A stretch of 64,000 nt of DNA from Anarhynchus alexandrinus (GCA_008711295.1 VUYV01000061.1:3809981-3873980), one strand, 5' to 3'; counted from the stretch's first letter, positions 1 to 12,835 are shown. The notes: generated from the sequence alone by a model not told the origin. Made by a program: numbers and translations.

Positions 1-1659
1 CAATATACTTGTAGTTACCAAATGTTCTGATTCACTGTCCTAAGAGGAGCTGTTGCAATGGCCAAAGTGGCTACTGCTTCTTCACCTGCTCAATGGAGAT
101 GACCATCCCAACGTTACAAAGAGCCAACTGAGCACGTCCCTCAGCTAACAGCTGCCTACCCCACTGTATTAACATAAATCACCCCTCATTCAGTTGATGT
201 TAACACACTGTGTTTTAGACTACGGCAGCTGGTCACCCGCACCTTGCTCACACCCACCCATCCTGCAGGCCACGCCACAAGCGGCAGAGAAGCTGTGTCA
301 ACCGCTGTGAGCAGGGAAAAATGCCAGCTGCTAGACTTAATGACCACCTGAAAGCATGAGTCAGCTCTAATGCAACAGCTTATTTAGTACAACTCTGAAT
401 TTCTTCTCATTCCATAAAAGTGATTGAGCACCTTTTATAACATGTAATCCTTCTTAAAGCTGAAGAATGCTGCAAAAGTGTACCTCAGGCAATGAATTTT
501 CCTGTTTCACCAACTTTAAGAACTTGCCTGTAATGTCTATTTAATATACTAGCAAGTTCAAAAAAACATTAAAACATTCAGAAGCTGTTCAGTCTTCAAT
601 GTTTGGAGAAGCACATGAAAGAGACCTGATTTTCCTGTATCTCAGACAGCTTTGTCAAATACCCATACAAGAGGATACAGCAGTAGATTGTAATAAGTCA
701 TCTGAAGTTTGTCATAAAAAGTACTTAAGTCTTCTGGTGGAGCGCAAAAATTGCCACAAAGTCAGATCAAAGGCATGCTGAGATGCCAGAACAATATGAC
801 TAATTGTTCTTTTTTTGTCTCGCTATATAAAAAGAAGCTTGATCTTGTACTCAGTAATATTCATTAAGAGCATGTGACTAGAGGCCATTCCAGTTTGCTG
901 ACCCCTTTTTTGGCTTTGCATACTGCCTGCGTCTTCGGGCACTTCCTATCTGATAGGAAGAAACATACGGATAGAGAAGCAGTAGTCAACAAAGTGTTTT
1001 GAACCTGTTTACAGATTAGAGTTTTACTTGCCCTAATCAACTAGCTGCATAAATATTTGCTGTAATAGATATTAATGCCAATGTACATGGCTCTGGTAGA
1101 AGAATCGTAAACACTCGTATCTTAATACTATATGTTTATTCTCACATCTGCAGCTAATGGGTACAAATAACTGTCAGCAATTACAAAATTTCAAACTACT
1201 AAGTGCTTCAGCTGTACTAAGAAACAATATTTCAATAATTAACTGTTCTCAAATATCAAGTTAAATAAACAAGATGTGATGACAAATAATTATAGTTTAA
1301 GACTGCAACAGATGAAATTATTCTGATGGGAAGGAGGGATCCAGCTGTACAGCTTTGACATTTTTCCACGCAAGCTACCCATAAGCAAGCTACAGAACCC
1401 TGATATCAAGGGGGGTATAAAGCTGCTTGGAATATTATATGAAGTGAAGATAGAGAAGATGCTCTTTAAACTTGCAGTCTGAGAAAAGACTGCTAAATAC
1501 CATGATGACAAGCCTGGAATTGTTAGCAACTTTAGCACATTAGAGAAGACATCTGAAAAGGGAAATACAAGATTATTTGGTGTCCTGAGATGTGCAAAAC
1601 GTGGCACACGCTGGAACCAGTGATGGGGCATCAGTGCTGTGGAAAGAACCCTGGCTCTA

Positions 1660-2332
1660 ATTTGGAGTCACATCCCAACCAACCATGAGTCGAACGTGGC
1701 AGCTGTTGAGAACCAGGAAGGCATCACGCTTAGGTACTTGAGTGGAAGGAGAGACTACAAGATACATGAATTAGCTCTAGCACCAGCCCAGCAGAAGTAA
1801 CAATTCATCTGGACAAACGCCCTAGTTTTGGGTCCCCAATTTCAAGAAAGATGTGGACTAGTTGAAAAGAATCCAAAGAGAATAACAATGTGATCAAAGG
1901 CCTAGAAAACATGACTTACCAGGAAAGATTAAATGAATTAGGCATTTTCTAGCCTAGAAGAAAATGGAACTGAGGGTGGACATAATAATAGTCTCAAAGT
2001 ATATAATAGATTCCTTCAAAAAAGAAAGAGGAATAATTTATTTTATATGGCCATGGTGAGCAGGGAAAAAAGTTAATGTACTTTAATTGCAGCAAGAAAT
2101 ATCTGTTTTAGCTATGACCAATAACATTGCCCCCGACTTCCTACATTTCTTATATTTAGGACACTGAAGCAATACATTTCCTAGCAGGCTGTGAAGTATT
2201 CATTTTTGCAGGTTTTTAGAAATAAGTTCGACAAGCATATAGCAGCAATGACTTAGGTATAGCTTCTTCTGTCTTAAGAATACATTAGACATCTTTCTGA
2301 GATCCCTTGCAGTCCTATGGGGCTACGATAAT
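1660..2332 (+). repeat. Ancient amniote-type CR1 LINE fragment (ORF2 end and 3' region)
   Basis: Much of this stretch follows the old CR1/L3-like consensus in order. Landmarks are AGTTTTGGGT, TTCAAGAAAGATGTGGACTA, GATCAAAGGCCTAGAAAACA, ACTGAGGGTGGACAT, ACTTTAATTGCAGCAAGAAA, TTTTTAGAAATAAGTTCGAC, and a 3' end resembling GAGATCCCTTGCAGTCCTAT. Divergence and small deletions are extensive, so the copy is old and inactive. Identification is from remembered consensus, not a search; the upstream boundary is uncertain by about 100 bases. Confidence 0.78.
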
Positions 2333-2644
2333 CAAAACTTATCTCTCGTTCATTGCTGATATATAAACTTTCAATTTTAGGAAGGTCATGTATCTCTGAT
2401 AACCAGCTGCTATATATCAAATACGCTCTTTTCATCACTGCCCTTCTGGGATGAGCTTCCCATGAACTGCTAGAAGAAGTAATGCGTTACACTTCGGCAA
2501 AATATCCTTAATGTTTACAAAGGCTCAATAACACTTCACTTGCTGATGCGCTAATGCTGCCATCTGAGACATTTGTAGATATTGCCACCTGAACTTCCAC
2601 ATATATGATGTACCCACTTTCGGTTTCATTACATGTGTTATGTT

Positions 2645-2765
2645 TTGACTGAGTGCTCTCTGGGGCAGGGTTTATCCTTTAGTTTTTAATATGAACAGTG
2701 CTAAGTACAATAAAGTCTCCCTCATCTGTGAAGGTTAGCTGCCATGGTACTGCAAACAATAATGA
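2645..2765 (+). repeat. Old amniote SINE/LINE 3' tail-like repeat
   Basis: The order GAGTGCTCTCTGGGGCAGGG, then AACAGTGCTAAGTACAATAA, then a run ending CTGCAAACAATAATGAC resembles a widespread amniote repeat tail (TCTTTGGGGCAGGG ... CAGCGCCTAGCACAATGGGG ... ACAAATAATAATAA). The family name is not certain. It is diverged and has no coding content. Confidence 0.5.
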
Positions 2766-3489
2766 CACAATGTGCTAACAAACCAACACAGCGGGGTGCT
2801 ATGGGAAAGAACTGAGATTAATTTCAATGTGACTGGCCATGTAGCAGAAAGTGTTTGCAGATGGTTTGGTGTCACTTTTGTCTGGGCTCTTTCCATGGAA
2901 AATCCTGCATCAGCACTGTATGCCGGCCATTAGTGCACAGTGGTTCCTATTCACCCAGAGAAGATACTTTCTTATTTATCTGGCTCTTCCTGAAATAGTT
3001 TATGGATTCAGGACCCCAAAAAAAGTCATTTTAAACTTGTTACAGCCTTCGTAAATTATTTGTAATTTGTGAAGTACCCACCAATAAAACAACATTAACA
3101 GTAAAGGATAATGATGAATTGAAGATAGATACTGAGTATATTTCCAGTTTCTGGTTCGAATTGGTTATAATCCAGCCTTCACCCTAAAGTGACTTGATCT
3201 CATGAAGCATCAACCAGCCTAACAAACAGTGCTTTGGCTGGAGAGATTTTTTGTCTTTTGGCTTTGGGCACTTTGAATTTGTAGAATTTACTTTTCACGA
3301 AACCAAGAGGTCTGTAGATATCCCCATACTCCTCTTCATAAAGCACCTAAGGCCATTTGTATCTTTCACATTCTTCTGTTTAAATCCACATTGCTTTCTA
3401 GCTCTGTGAGTGCAGGGAACCATCACAATTATTCTCTGCTTCCCATTTCTCTTCCAGCTGTATGTCAGTATCCCTTAATCCTATCTTAC

Positions 3490-3748
3490 AGGTTGCATCA
3501 TCAACTAAAATAGCGGCCATGCTGGGTCAAAACAAAAGTCCATTTTATTTGGCATTGTTTCTAACAGGGGTCAAGAGCAGACCTACGGGAGCACAAGAAC
3601 ACAACAGACAAGTTCGCAGGGGCACCTGTAGAATAAACTCCCCAACTGCAAGGATCTGTGGCTCAGAGACTTTCCAAGGTAAACATGACGCCTTTCTTGA
3701 TCTTCAAGGTCCTTTCCAACCTAAACCATTCTATGATTCTATGATTCT
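3490..3748 (+). repeat. Repeat mosaic ending in an avian CR1 3' tail
   Basis: The segment at about 3690-3748 ends in TCTTCAAGGTCCTTTCCAAC, CTAAACCATT and two copies of the TCTATGATTC-type octamer, the hallmark of the CR1 3' end. The preceding 3520-3610 part (GGTCAAAACAAAAGTCCATT ... CTAACAGGGGTCAAGAGCAG ... GAGCACAAGAACA) resembles a different old amniote repeat whose consensus reads roughly GGTCAGACCAAAGGTCCATC. The two pieces may be one CR1 subfamily or a nested insertion. A 99-codon frame across it is not a gene. Confidence 0.65.
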
Positions 3749-4748
3749 TAAAATAGCCTAGGAGTGGGTTATATTCCCTTGTATTATGCCTTAAGAAGAA
3801 TGTCAGGGGTAATTTAAACAAATAAGTCTACAAGTAATTTTATGGACTATAATTAAGTACATTCAGGATCATTCCTAAAATGCAAGGAGGTCCCAAAACT
3901 TCTTTGCACAACCCTATCCCATAAAAATTCAAAAGTAGGCATGCAAAATGTTCATTGATCAGGAAGTCAGCAAGACAGAGCTGTTCACTGTGGAGCCCAC
4001 AACCCAGACGGAAGGTGACTATCAGAAGTACAGTATTTCCACAGAGCACTCTTCTTGGGAAATGAACACAGCGCGCTCAGGAAGTTCAATGATCACTATA
4101 TAAAATCAAGAATTCTGAGCAGAATAAATGACAAAGATGAATGAGGCATTTGTGAGAAGAAATATCTGAAGATGGAACACGGTGATTAATGGAAAGCTGC
4201 ACTAATAAGTAATAAAACTTGTTTTGTTCACTTTTACATGTCAGTGACCTGGAAGACGGAATTTGCAAAATGGTCATGAATTTGGTGGCTAAACAGATCT
4301 GGGCAAGGACTGTCTAACAATAGAAGAGTTAAAATTAACAACAATTAAGCTGGAAAAGAAATATGGGATAGATGTCTATACATAATTCAGCAGTAAACAT
4401 GTGACATGGAGAAAGCTAAGAATAAACAAACGATAATCCTGAAATACCTTAGAACAATACACATAAACATTAAAAGCGTGACAGAAAGCCAAATATAAAA
4501 GTCTCACATCTGCGCATATATAGCAAGATCATTTTATCTACAAATAGACAAAAGAGGCATAACTTCAAAAAGTTACTATCCATACTGCTTTCAATGAACC
4601 TAAAGCCAAGCAGAACACACATATCATTTAAATGCAGTAACTATCTACTCATTTTCCTGTGAAGGATATACTCGCTTATAACTGCAAAGCTGGCAAACAT
4701 GGCCAAACATTGAAAGCACAGGTATCCGTTACTCTACGTACACACTTA

Positions 4749-4937
<189 letters not shown>

Positions 4938-4939
4938 TC

Positions 4940-5095
4940 AATACTAGGAATATAGGCCTGGAAGGAGCCACTGGATCACGAAGTCCTGTGTCCCGGCAGA
5001 CCCATGTACTGCCAGACTCCAATTAAAGGGATACTCAGACCATCAGCTCATCATAACACGTCTGCCTGCAGGGGGACCAATACTGCCTGACATAC
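4940..5095 (-). repeat. Probable old CR1 3' fragment, reverse orientation
   Basis: The plus strand reads AGGAATATAGGCCTGGAAGG, then AGCCACTGGATCACGAAGTC. This resembles the reverse complement of an old CR1/L3 3' end (ATAGGACTGGAAGGGACCTC, GAGGTCATCGAGTCC). The remainder to about 5095 is too diverged to place. Confidence 0.4.
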
Positions 5096-5237
5096 TCTAG
5101 CAAACATAAAACCTGCAATAAAAAGCACACCTATGTTACACCAGAGGAAGACAGCAGAAGAAATATAGTGTTGCTTATGTATCTCCATTAGCATAATATT
5201 TGCTAAGCAATTCCCCAGATAAAATTATCAAGTGGAC

Positions 5238-5326
5238 CAAAAAAAAAGAAAGAAAAAGAAAAAAAAAAAGGAACCCTGGATCCTAGCTATGTAGCCAGAA
5301 GAAAAATAAAATAAAATAAAAAAAAA
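5238..5326. repeat. A-rich simple repeats, including (AAAAT)n
   Basis: An A/G tract at 5238-5270 is followed, after about 30 ordinary bases, by AAAATAAAATAAAATAAA-type repeats at 5302-5326. Likely polymorphic in length. Confidence 0.85.
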
Positions 5327-6870
5327 TCCTACAGCCTTCAAATCTGGAGACCAATTTAACCTAAGCTATTTTAGCAGGCATACCTGTCAAGTCATTTGAT
5401 TTTAATAATGCTCTCTTGAACAGGGACCATTCTCCACTTGTTTGCGTCAAAATCTTTCAGAAATCAAATGATCCACCAAAAGGGAGAAATTCTTCATTTG
5501 GTACAAGACTATATATAAATACCTAGATACTTGTTTTAAGAATGAGAAACACATTCAGAAATAATCAAAACTATACCCTAGATGCAGCAGCAGCCAGGCC
5601 AGTTCTCACCACAGAACACAAAGCCAACTAGTATACAGTACTCCAGATAGTATAAGCAATGTAATTTCATTGCCTGACAAAAGACAAGGCTTATTAGCTT
5701 AGAGGCAGTGTCTGAGAATATAGCTGTACTGCTCCTGAGCTGGAAATCCACAAAGAACAGTACTATTTGGCATGAATTTGCTAGCAGAAGTACATCCACC
5801 TTGCAGAATTTTGCAAAGATGCATGTTACAGCATCAGATAATTTAAAAATAATAATACTTTTTTAAACTTAAAGACAACAAACCCTCAAAGTTCATAAAA
5901 ATAGCAAGTTCAAATCATGTCAGGATCCTAAAAATTAAAGGTTATTTTATCCCATCTTGCCCTTTTCTTTTATCTTTAAGCAATGTTTGCCAAGCTTTAG
6001 AATTTATCTTTCATTATGAAACAGGTAAAACGTTTAACATGATATGCTTTCTTTGAGTTTACTGCCATTATTTCAGAAGATGGTAATCCTAAAGCAAAGG
6101 TCACATTCGGTATAGTACTATGTAAACACCCAAACTAAAAGTTTGGCTGTAGCTGTCAGTTTGAAAGGAATGACTCTGGTTTCTCCTGCATGTTTCTTTT
6201 GGTTCTCTGTATTATCATGCACAATAAATACGATGTTGTTACATATCTTTTCCCATCCATCTTTGCTTTTCTCCCTCCTTTTTTGTTTTAAATCACCTCT
6301 TACATCCACATTGATATTGACCCATTTACATTTTTCAGGGATAACATATGTTTTAAACTTTTTCTACAGTTTTCTACTAAGAGTTCTATATATTTTGAAG
6401 TCAGTCTTTCTTCTTGTCATATATAATGTCTGTGTGTACCCATCTGAAAACCAAACTGAGGAATTAAAAAACACATTTGAGTCAGTCTGTTGAGTGAAAT
6501 CAGTTTAGCAGAATACATGTCACATCAGTTAAATAAGTTATAGTCTTGTGCTAAATATCCTGCATTTTTTTAGAAACAGATTTTGCGACATTCTGTTACT
6601 TAGGCTCTTGAAAACAAACATGTAACAAAAAATATCAGGCAAAGAAAAAGAGCCTTTCCTTTCTAAAACAGTTATACATTTTTATTATGTGGCTTGCTTT
6701 TGGGAACAATTTTTTTTGAAGTATGACTAATATTTTCAGAACAGATGTACTCAGGCCTGATCCAACTGAAACCCTTCTATCGACTTCTATAGTATGACTT
6801 GACTTTAAAAAAAAAAAAAGCAATTAAAAAAATTCATATTCCTTCTCCCCATCCAAAGCACAAAGCTTAC

Positions 6871-7023
6871 CAGTGAAATTTCCACCTATTACATATGGAA
6901 TGACACCCCCTGGCCATATTCTTTCTGTTCGTGATGTAGCAGCTCTGGGAAATCGGTTTTTCTCATTTTTCCCTGAGAATTTTACAGTAGTTCTTCCTTT
7001 AGATGTATTATTTTGCTCAAAGC
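6871..7023 (-). CDS. TLL1: TLL1 coding exon 4 (end of prodomain, furin site, start of astacin domain)
   Basis: Minus-strand exon of 153 nt. It encodes [11 protein letters not shown], a variable lysine-rich linker, then KNRFPR followed by [13 protein letters not shown] and [16 protein letters not shown] fits the R-X-X-R proprotein-convertase site that frees the catalytic domain; human TLL1 has RVPR. The stretch after it is the conserved N-terminus of the tolloid astacin domain, and N-F-T is a conserved N-glycosylation sequon. TERIWPGG separates it from BMP1 (PERVWPDG), and AATSR separates it from TLL2 (TTSR). The acceptor is ATTACAG|GCTTTG (AG at 7025-7024) and the donor is ACTG|GTAAGC (GT at 6870-6869). 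Both flanking introns are phase 1. An open frame runs past both splice sites (to 7096 upstream and 6824 downstream), but those extensions are intronic. Confidence 0.98.
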
Positions 7024-9339
7024 CTGTAATGATAATTAAAACACTGAATGAGATCACACACACAAAAAAGAGAACAATTATTTTCCAGCAGGTCAAATTC
7101 AGATTATTTCTTTATGCCCTTTAAAAGTAGGACATTGCTGTTATGCAACAGTCTATCATTACTTAGTTTTCTGAGAAATGCTTGAAATGAAAAGTCTAAA
7201 TCTGTGTTTTTCAAACATATCTAGAGTAACAATTTGCACATATATTTATCAGCTTGAAGGCACATTGCATAATTTCATCTAAATGCTCTCATTTAATAAT
7301 TGTAATAATTAAAAAAAAATCACACTCCCTCTGTACTTTTTTTTTTTTTTAAATAAATTGGGGTTTTTCCAGCAAAGGAAAGACTTTGGACAGTCCCAAA
7401 GTAATCAAGGCATTCACTGTCCCTTTCATTTTTATTGCAAGATCTGGAAAAAGCAAGTGCATGACCATCCTTAAAGCACTGGACAGAGAGAAGTCCTTAA
7501 AGTATTGGATTGGCTTTTATTATCAGAAATTACAAGGGAAAAATAGAAAAATTATTTGCAAAGCTGCATACACATGGAAAAAGACTGAGAGGGTCATTTC
7601 TCCCTCCAATCTCCTCCACTTGTAGTTATTACCAGAAGATACATTTTCAGGTTAAAATGTGACTTTCATTTTGATAGTAACCTTACAACACTTCAGATGC
7701 AAATATACATTTTTTTATAAAAGAGCTTTTGGAACCCTATGGATAAGTATTACTCATGGCTGGAATTTCTTTACAAGACCAAAAAATGTCTACTATTTTC
7801 ATGGTTTCACCATTCATTCCATTACAGCCAAATCTTTCCCAAATCAGCTGAAACTTACTGTGACAACAGAAGAGGATAGTAGTTAGACAAGGACTTGCAC
7901 ACCACGACAGGTGCCTCCCCTGAAGCAATTTATAAGTTCGTGTGCACACCAGGGCAGCTGATTAAAATGGATCACTTGAAAGGCGGTCAACAAATCCTAC
8001 TCAGTGGGGTCAAAGTCTTATCCCTCATTGAAGAGTACACCTTCCCTCTCCCAGTATCCCTGGTGATACCAGTGCCACCTAGGTGTTAATGGCTATGCCA
8101 GAATCAGGGAGGATTCCAGGGCAGGATCATGGTAGGGTATCTTGGCATAGCCCCAGGGCTGGGAGAGCAGCAGAAGAAAAAAAATAAAAAGGGAAGAAGC
8201 TACAGCACAAGGCAGGGAGAAAGGTCTTGATACACGGGAAGAATAACCTGCCTTTGTAAAGATGGACACGTAACTTAAATTATACCCAGAATGATATAGA
8301 AAATTTCAGGGTTTAAAAAAACCACTCGGGTAAAGCACATAACTTATCCTTGTAATTAAATAAGGGTGTAAATTAGAATTACACAACAGTCTACAACACG
8401 GGTAGAAACTTTAGAGAAAAACTATTGTTATACTTAATATGCAGTCATTGCTGAACGACATTGCATGTTAATACAGATGTTTTATCATTCACAATTTTTT
8501 CTATCAACCTTCTTTTGAAATACCGGTAAGAAATTTATGCCAAATTGCATGCAAAAGATGACAAGCATTTATGCAACACGAAAACTGCAATTCTCTTACA
8601 AAGAATGAAGATTATATACCAGAGCACTTCTACAAAGGCAGTTTTCTGTGCTCTGGTTAATATTACAAGATATGCAGTGATGCATTTAGACATAATGTGG
8701 TGTGATTACAACGGAGTTTCACATATTTTCCTTTTTGAGGTTGAGTTTTCATGACAGTAAAGTGACATGTTCTTGCATCAAATATGGTGAGTAAACTCAA
8801 CCAGTATTAATGGGGATTCCACTTATATAGCCTGCTGAATTCCACTACATTCATACTGACAAGAGTATGATTAGTATAGAAACGTGTTTGTTCAGCGTAA
8901 CGCACCGTAAATGCTTCAAACACAGTATGAATCATCGGAATGCCCCAACTGGATCCAGGAAAAAAAAAGCCACCAAAAAACAAACAAACAAAAAAAAACC
9001 CAGCAGCTATGCAGCATAGCCTACCTGTGCTGAAAAGACATTGCATTGATATCAGTTGAACTGATAACTGAACACAGCCATACTAAAAAGCTATGGAATT
9101 TTTAATATGAGATTTAAAACTACATATTCTAGCTTCCAGATTTGATGCTGGAAACAAACCTCTAAGAAAATGCAACAAAGCGCTAATCTCTTCATTACTA
9201 TTCTTGTACTACTTATTTTATAGTTTGTTTATGCTAATAGTAATACAGAAAGGCTTTAAAGCGTTAAAGTACTATCACCATTAATGTTCATGATACATTA
9301 TCACATCAGGCAACCTGCTAATTTAAACAGTGAAAATAC
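7024..9339 (-). other. TLL1: TLL1 intron 3
   Basis: A 2,316-nt phase-1 intron between exons 3 and 4, starting with the weak donor GTATTT and ending TTACAG on the minus strand. It holds a 14-base T run at 7337-7350 and an A/C-rich tract at about 8958-9001. Short frames near 7386-8089 resemble no family I know. Confidence 0.9.
7337..7350. repeat. Poly-T tract
   Basis: Fourteen T bases on the plus strand in TLL1 intron 3. Confidence 0.9.
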
Positions 9340-9420
9340 CAGAGCCAAATCTTCTTATCCTGTCTATAAGCTGATAGAGGGCACCTCGTTTTTTTGACAT
9401 CCCATGCTCTCCAAAGCCAC
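9340..9420 (-). CDS. TLL1: TLL1 coding exon 3 (prodomain)
   Basis: Minus-strand exon of 81 nt. Together with the split codons it encodes [27 protein letters not shown] and a first G. This matches the TLL1 prodomain segment that precedes the furin-type site; mouse TLL1 has GGFGDHGM at the same place. The acceptor follows a long pyrimidine tract and ends TTTTTAAAG|GTGGC. The donor is TCTG|GTATTT, a poor match to the usual GTRAGT. Both flanking introns are phase 1, and the exon joins exon 2 (ACA G + GT GGC) and exon 4 (TCT G + GC TTT) in frame. It was found by similarity because it is too short to stand out as an open frame. The weak donor and in-frame length make it a possible cassette exon; that is inference. 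Confidence 0.95.
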
Positions 9421-9886
9421 CTTTAAAAAGAAAAGAAACAACAACAACAAAAAAGGAATGTTACAAAAGTTAAACACATTGAATCTTACACCTACAGCTA
9501 CTATATATAGCCTGGAGAGATTAGAAAATACCCCGTGAAAACTGCAATGTGTCTTAAAGGAAATTTAACATTCGTCAATGACTCGCATACAAATTCTTCA
9601 AGTATTCTTGACAATGAAATAAAAACACATTTTTAGCTGAAAAATTTTCCAATATGCATTCCAGAATGTAAGCCAACATGTCTTTGTAACTCAGACAAGT
9701 CATGACAATTACATCATCTAATTATTATTTGGAGCTTTTTTTCTTCCTGGTGACCCTGACATCCCCAGACCCATACTGATTGACAGCTAAAAGCCTTACT
9801 CTCACAGAAATTTCCTGAATGCATGCCATAATCTTCTCATTTCAAGGGAGGGGAAAGAGGGAAAGCAAACACACAAAGTTTCATTG

Positions 9887-9911
9887 AAAAAAAAAAAAAA
9901 AANAACAAAAA
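9887..9911. repeat. Poly-A tract containing an ambiguous base
   Basis: Sixteen A bases are followed by N at 9903, then AACAAAAAA. The N falls just after the homopolymer, which suggests a sequencing or assembly uncertainty. Confidence 0.9.
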
Positions 9912-12835
9912 AACTGATACAAACTTAACGAGGCTGATTTTACCATGAAAGATTTGGTTTCCTTTGTCAACGTGCAAATAGATGTCCAACGCATTCTAAA
10001 GGCTTTGGAACATCACATACCGGTGCGTATTGCAGTAAGACCTCACAGGCATATATGTCTGTGTCACTTCGGTAATCAATGAGCAAGAAAAATTAAGCTA
10101 ATAACTGATTTTAACATTTACTGTGCCTTTTACAGAAATGCAACACATTACAGAAATGCGTACACTTGATGCATCTGCCATATACTCTCTTCACCCGTAA
10201 TCCTTTTGTGGCAGCAAGTGCCTTTGCAAACAACCAGTAAACCAGAAGAAAGAACACTGATAATACTGCACTAGTCAATAAATCATTCAGAATTGTTCAG
10301 AAAGTGTTGTGATTTTCAGGAGTTTGTAATAGGTTGTATTTTAAAATTTAATGTTTGTTCTAGGACAAGAGAGCTTTCAAACTACTTTTACAACAGCAAA
10401 AAGTAAAAAGATAAAAATAAAACGACCATTGAAACCTCCCTACCACCACTAAAAAGACCTTTCCCAACTTGCCATAAAAACTTTCAATATATACGAGGAA
10501 AATATATTTATTAAACAACAACTTAAAATCATATTACAGATGAGAAAGTTCCATATAAGGAAAGTGAGTTTGTGTGGCTGCTCAGTGAATAACAATGTGC
10601 CTAATTATTTGGATTACACTGTCACATAGTTGCTAGCTCCCCTGAGAAAAATTTTCCAAATTTTTTAAAACATTTTAGATAGATGAGGTAATAGTTCAAC
10701 ACATTCCTTTCCAACACTATAATATACAGAGAATATAACAATTCCATTCCTTGTATTGATCATCATTAATGTAATTTTCTCTCATGTTAACATTCATCTT
10801 ATAAAAAAGGCATATAGCTAAAGATTCCAAACAAATATTAAAAATACCGTAAAAGCATTAACTGTCACAGACATAACAGAAAAAGCAAAGAATCCATTAT
10901 TTACTTAAGGAAACTATTATACTATAATTATTTCTACAAAAACATATTAAACTATCATTTCTGTGTTAACACAGCCTGTGTATTCCATTTCAGTGAAAAA
11001 CTAAAGAAGAAAAAGTATCTCACATAGCTAATCTGTCTTATATCAATAATATATAGCCTTGCCAAGCCACAGTCTAAAAATGTAAAAAAAAAAAAAATTA
11101 TATTTGATGCATCTTCTCATACTTCAGGCAGGAGGAGGAGGATACTTTCAGCAGTTTGGACCCATAATAATATATACATTAAAATTTTATCAGATTTACT
11201 GTTGTTTCTGTTTACAATGATTATGTGTGTTGCTTGGACAAAATGACAAATAAAATGGCAGTCACACCCTGAGAAGGCTCACAGATTAAGTATCTGACCC
11301 TGCAAATCCAGGCAGATAATCCTCACCAAAAGGAGTAGTCACATAACGTGAATCAGAGCCTGCGAGCCGCAGGATTTTTAATTAGGAGTTGCAATGAAAA
11401 ATGTGACTCTGCAACTCCATCTTGCTAGTGTACACCCAAGTATCCAACCTTTCTACCTGATATCACCTTTAGCTCATGAAGGTCAACAACACAAAGTTCT
11501 CAGAAATCAAGTTTCTAATTAATTGTCATTGTGTTTGCAACTAAGGTAAAATATGAATTTGTTTTCTATTTTACAGACATTTCAGTTCCTTTTCCAGTTG
11601 CTACCTAATATCAACTAATTAGTTGTTGGCAATTTACTCTTTTGGAAATTAGAGGGGGAAAAAAGCACATTAGGCTGTGCAGTTTGCAAAAACAGGCTAA
11701 ATTCCTAGTTTATGCATCAAAATGCTGTAAATTTAGAAAAATAATTACATATGTAAAGTGTAAAATTGAGTTCTCCAACCCTGTTTTTAGAAAAAATCAA
11801 GAATGTTGAGGGTTCACTGAGAACCATTACAAAATCATTAACTTTTGTGGTTTGTTCTCCAAAGTCCAGTCCCACTGACCATTGCAGTTGCCTTGATTCC
11901 TCTTGTGTAATAAAGGCAGAAAAATCAACCCAAACGCATTAGTAATCCTCAGTAAGATGACTCAATGTCCTGAATAGGGTACTGTCCACAGAAGAAGATA
12001 ATGCACAATTCCAAGACAGGTAAGAAAAGAAAATTAAATAATAGAATAGTAAATATTATTAAAAAACAGCTTAGAAAGGTATATTCTTTCTGTGGCAACT
12101 GACACACAAAAAAATAGTTGTGCAGTTCAAAAGAAAAAATAGAAAAGCAAGAAGAAAATGGAAATTCAGCAGGCCAAAGAAATCACTCAACTGCATCCAC
12201 TTAAAGGGGACATGACCGACCTTGCTCTCTACGTTTTGTCAGCAAAACCAGCGCCTGAAATACCTTCAAAGCCAATTAAAACTATTTGTTTGGGGAAAAG
12301 GGGGGCAGGGAAACCACTGACTCTATTAACATTTTAAAATCCAGTCTTGATCTAGACATGATCAAAGGCGTTCCCGCCTTGAAAGAACAAGTGGCTATTA
12401 AAGGAGATAAAATAATTTTTCAAGTTGTTATAGAAATAGTCTAATCACGACACCTAACTAGGAAGCGTAAAAATATTTCAAATATATCAGTATTGAAATG
12501 TTAAATTGAAAATTGCTTCTTTGATCTGAAAAACTCCTTTCTGATCATTACTCCAAGTGATCCTTACTTCCACATACCAGGAACCATCAAGTTAATAGCA
12601 GCTGAGTTCAGGAGCACATAGAACATGCTTAACAGAAAATAAATTTCAATTATGCATATATACATTTCGTAATAGCATTTTTTTCCCACGCTTTTCCTAA
12701 GTATCTTGGCTTTTTTGGTACCACAACCCAGAAGTTTACAAATTACAGTTATGCATTTACAAATCAGAGCCTGAAAGCATAGATATTTTTAGACATCAGA
12801 CAGACATCCATTTAGAATGGATTATGTTTTCTCTC

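Noticed and set aside
3140..3170. GGTTCGAATTGG considered as a tRNA T-loop
   Set aside because: No matching acceptor stem, D-arm or anticodon arm upstream.
6824..7096. 90-codon minus-strand frame taken as one complete gene with a membrane anchor
   Set aside because: Only 6871-7023 is exon. The hydrophobic start ([16 protein letters not shown]) and the tail after NFTG are intron sequence beyond a clear acceptor and donor.
6873..7124. 83-codon plus-strand frame opposite exon 4
   Set aside because: Antisense shadow of TLL1 exon 4.
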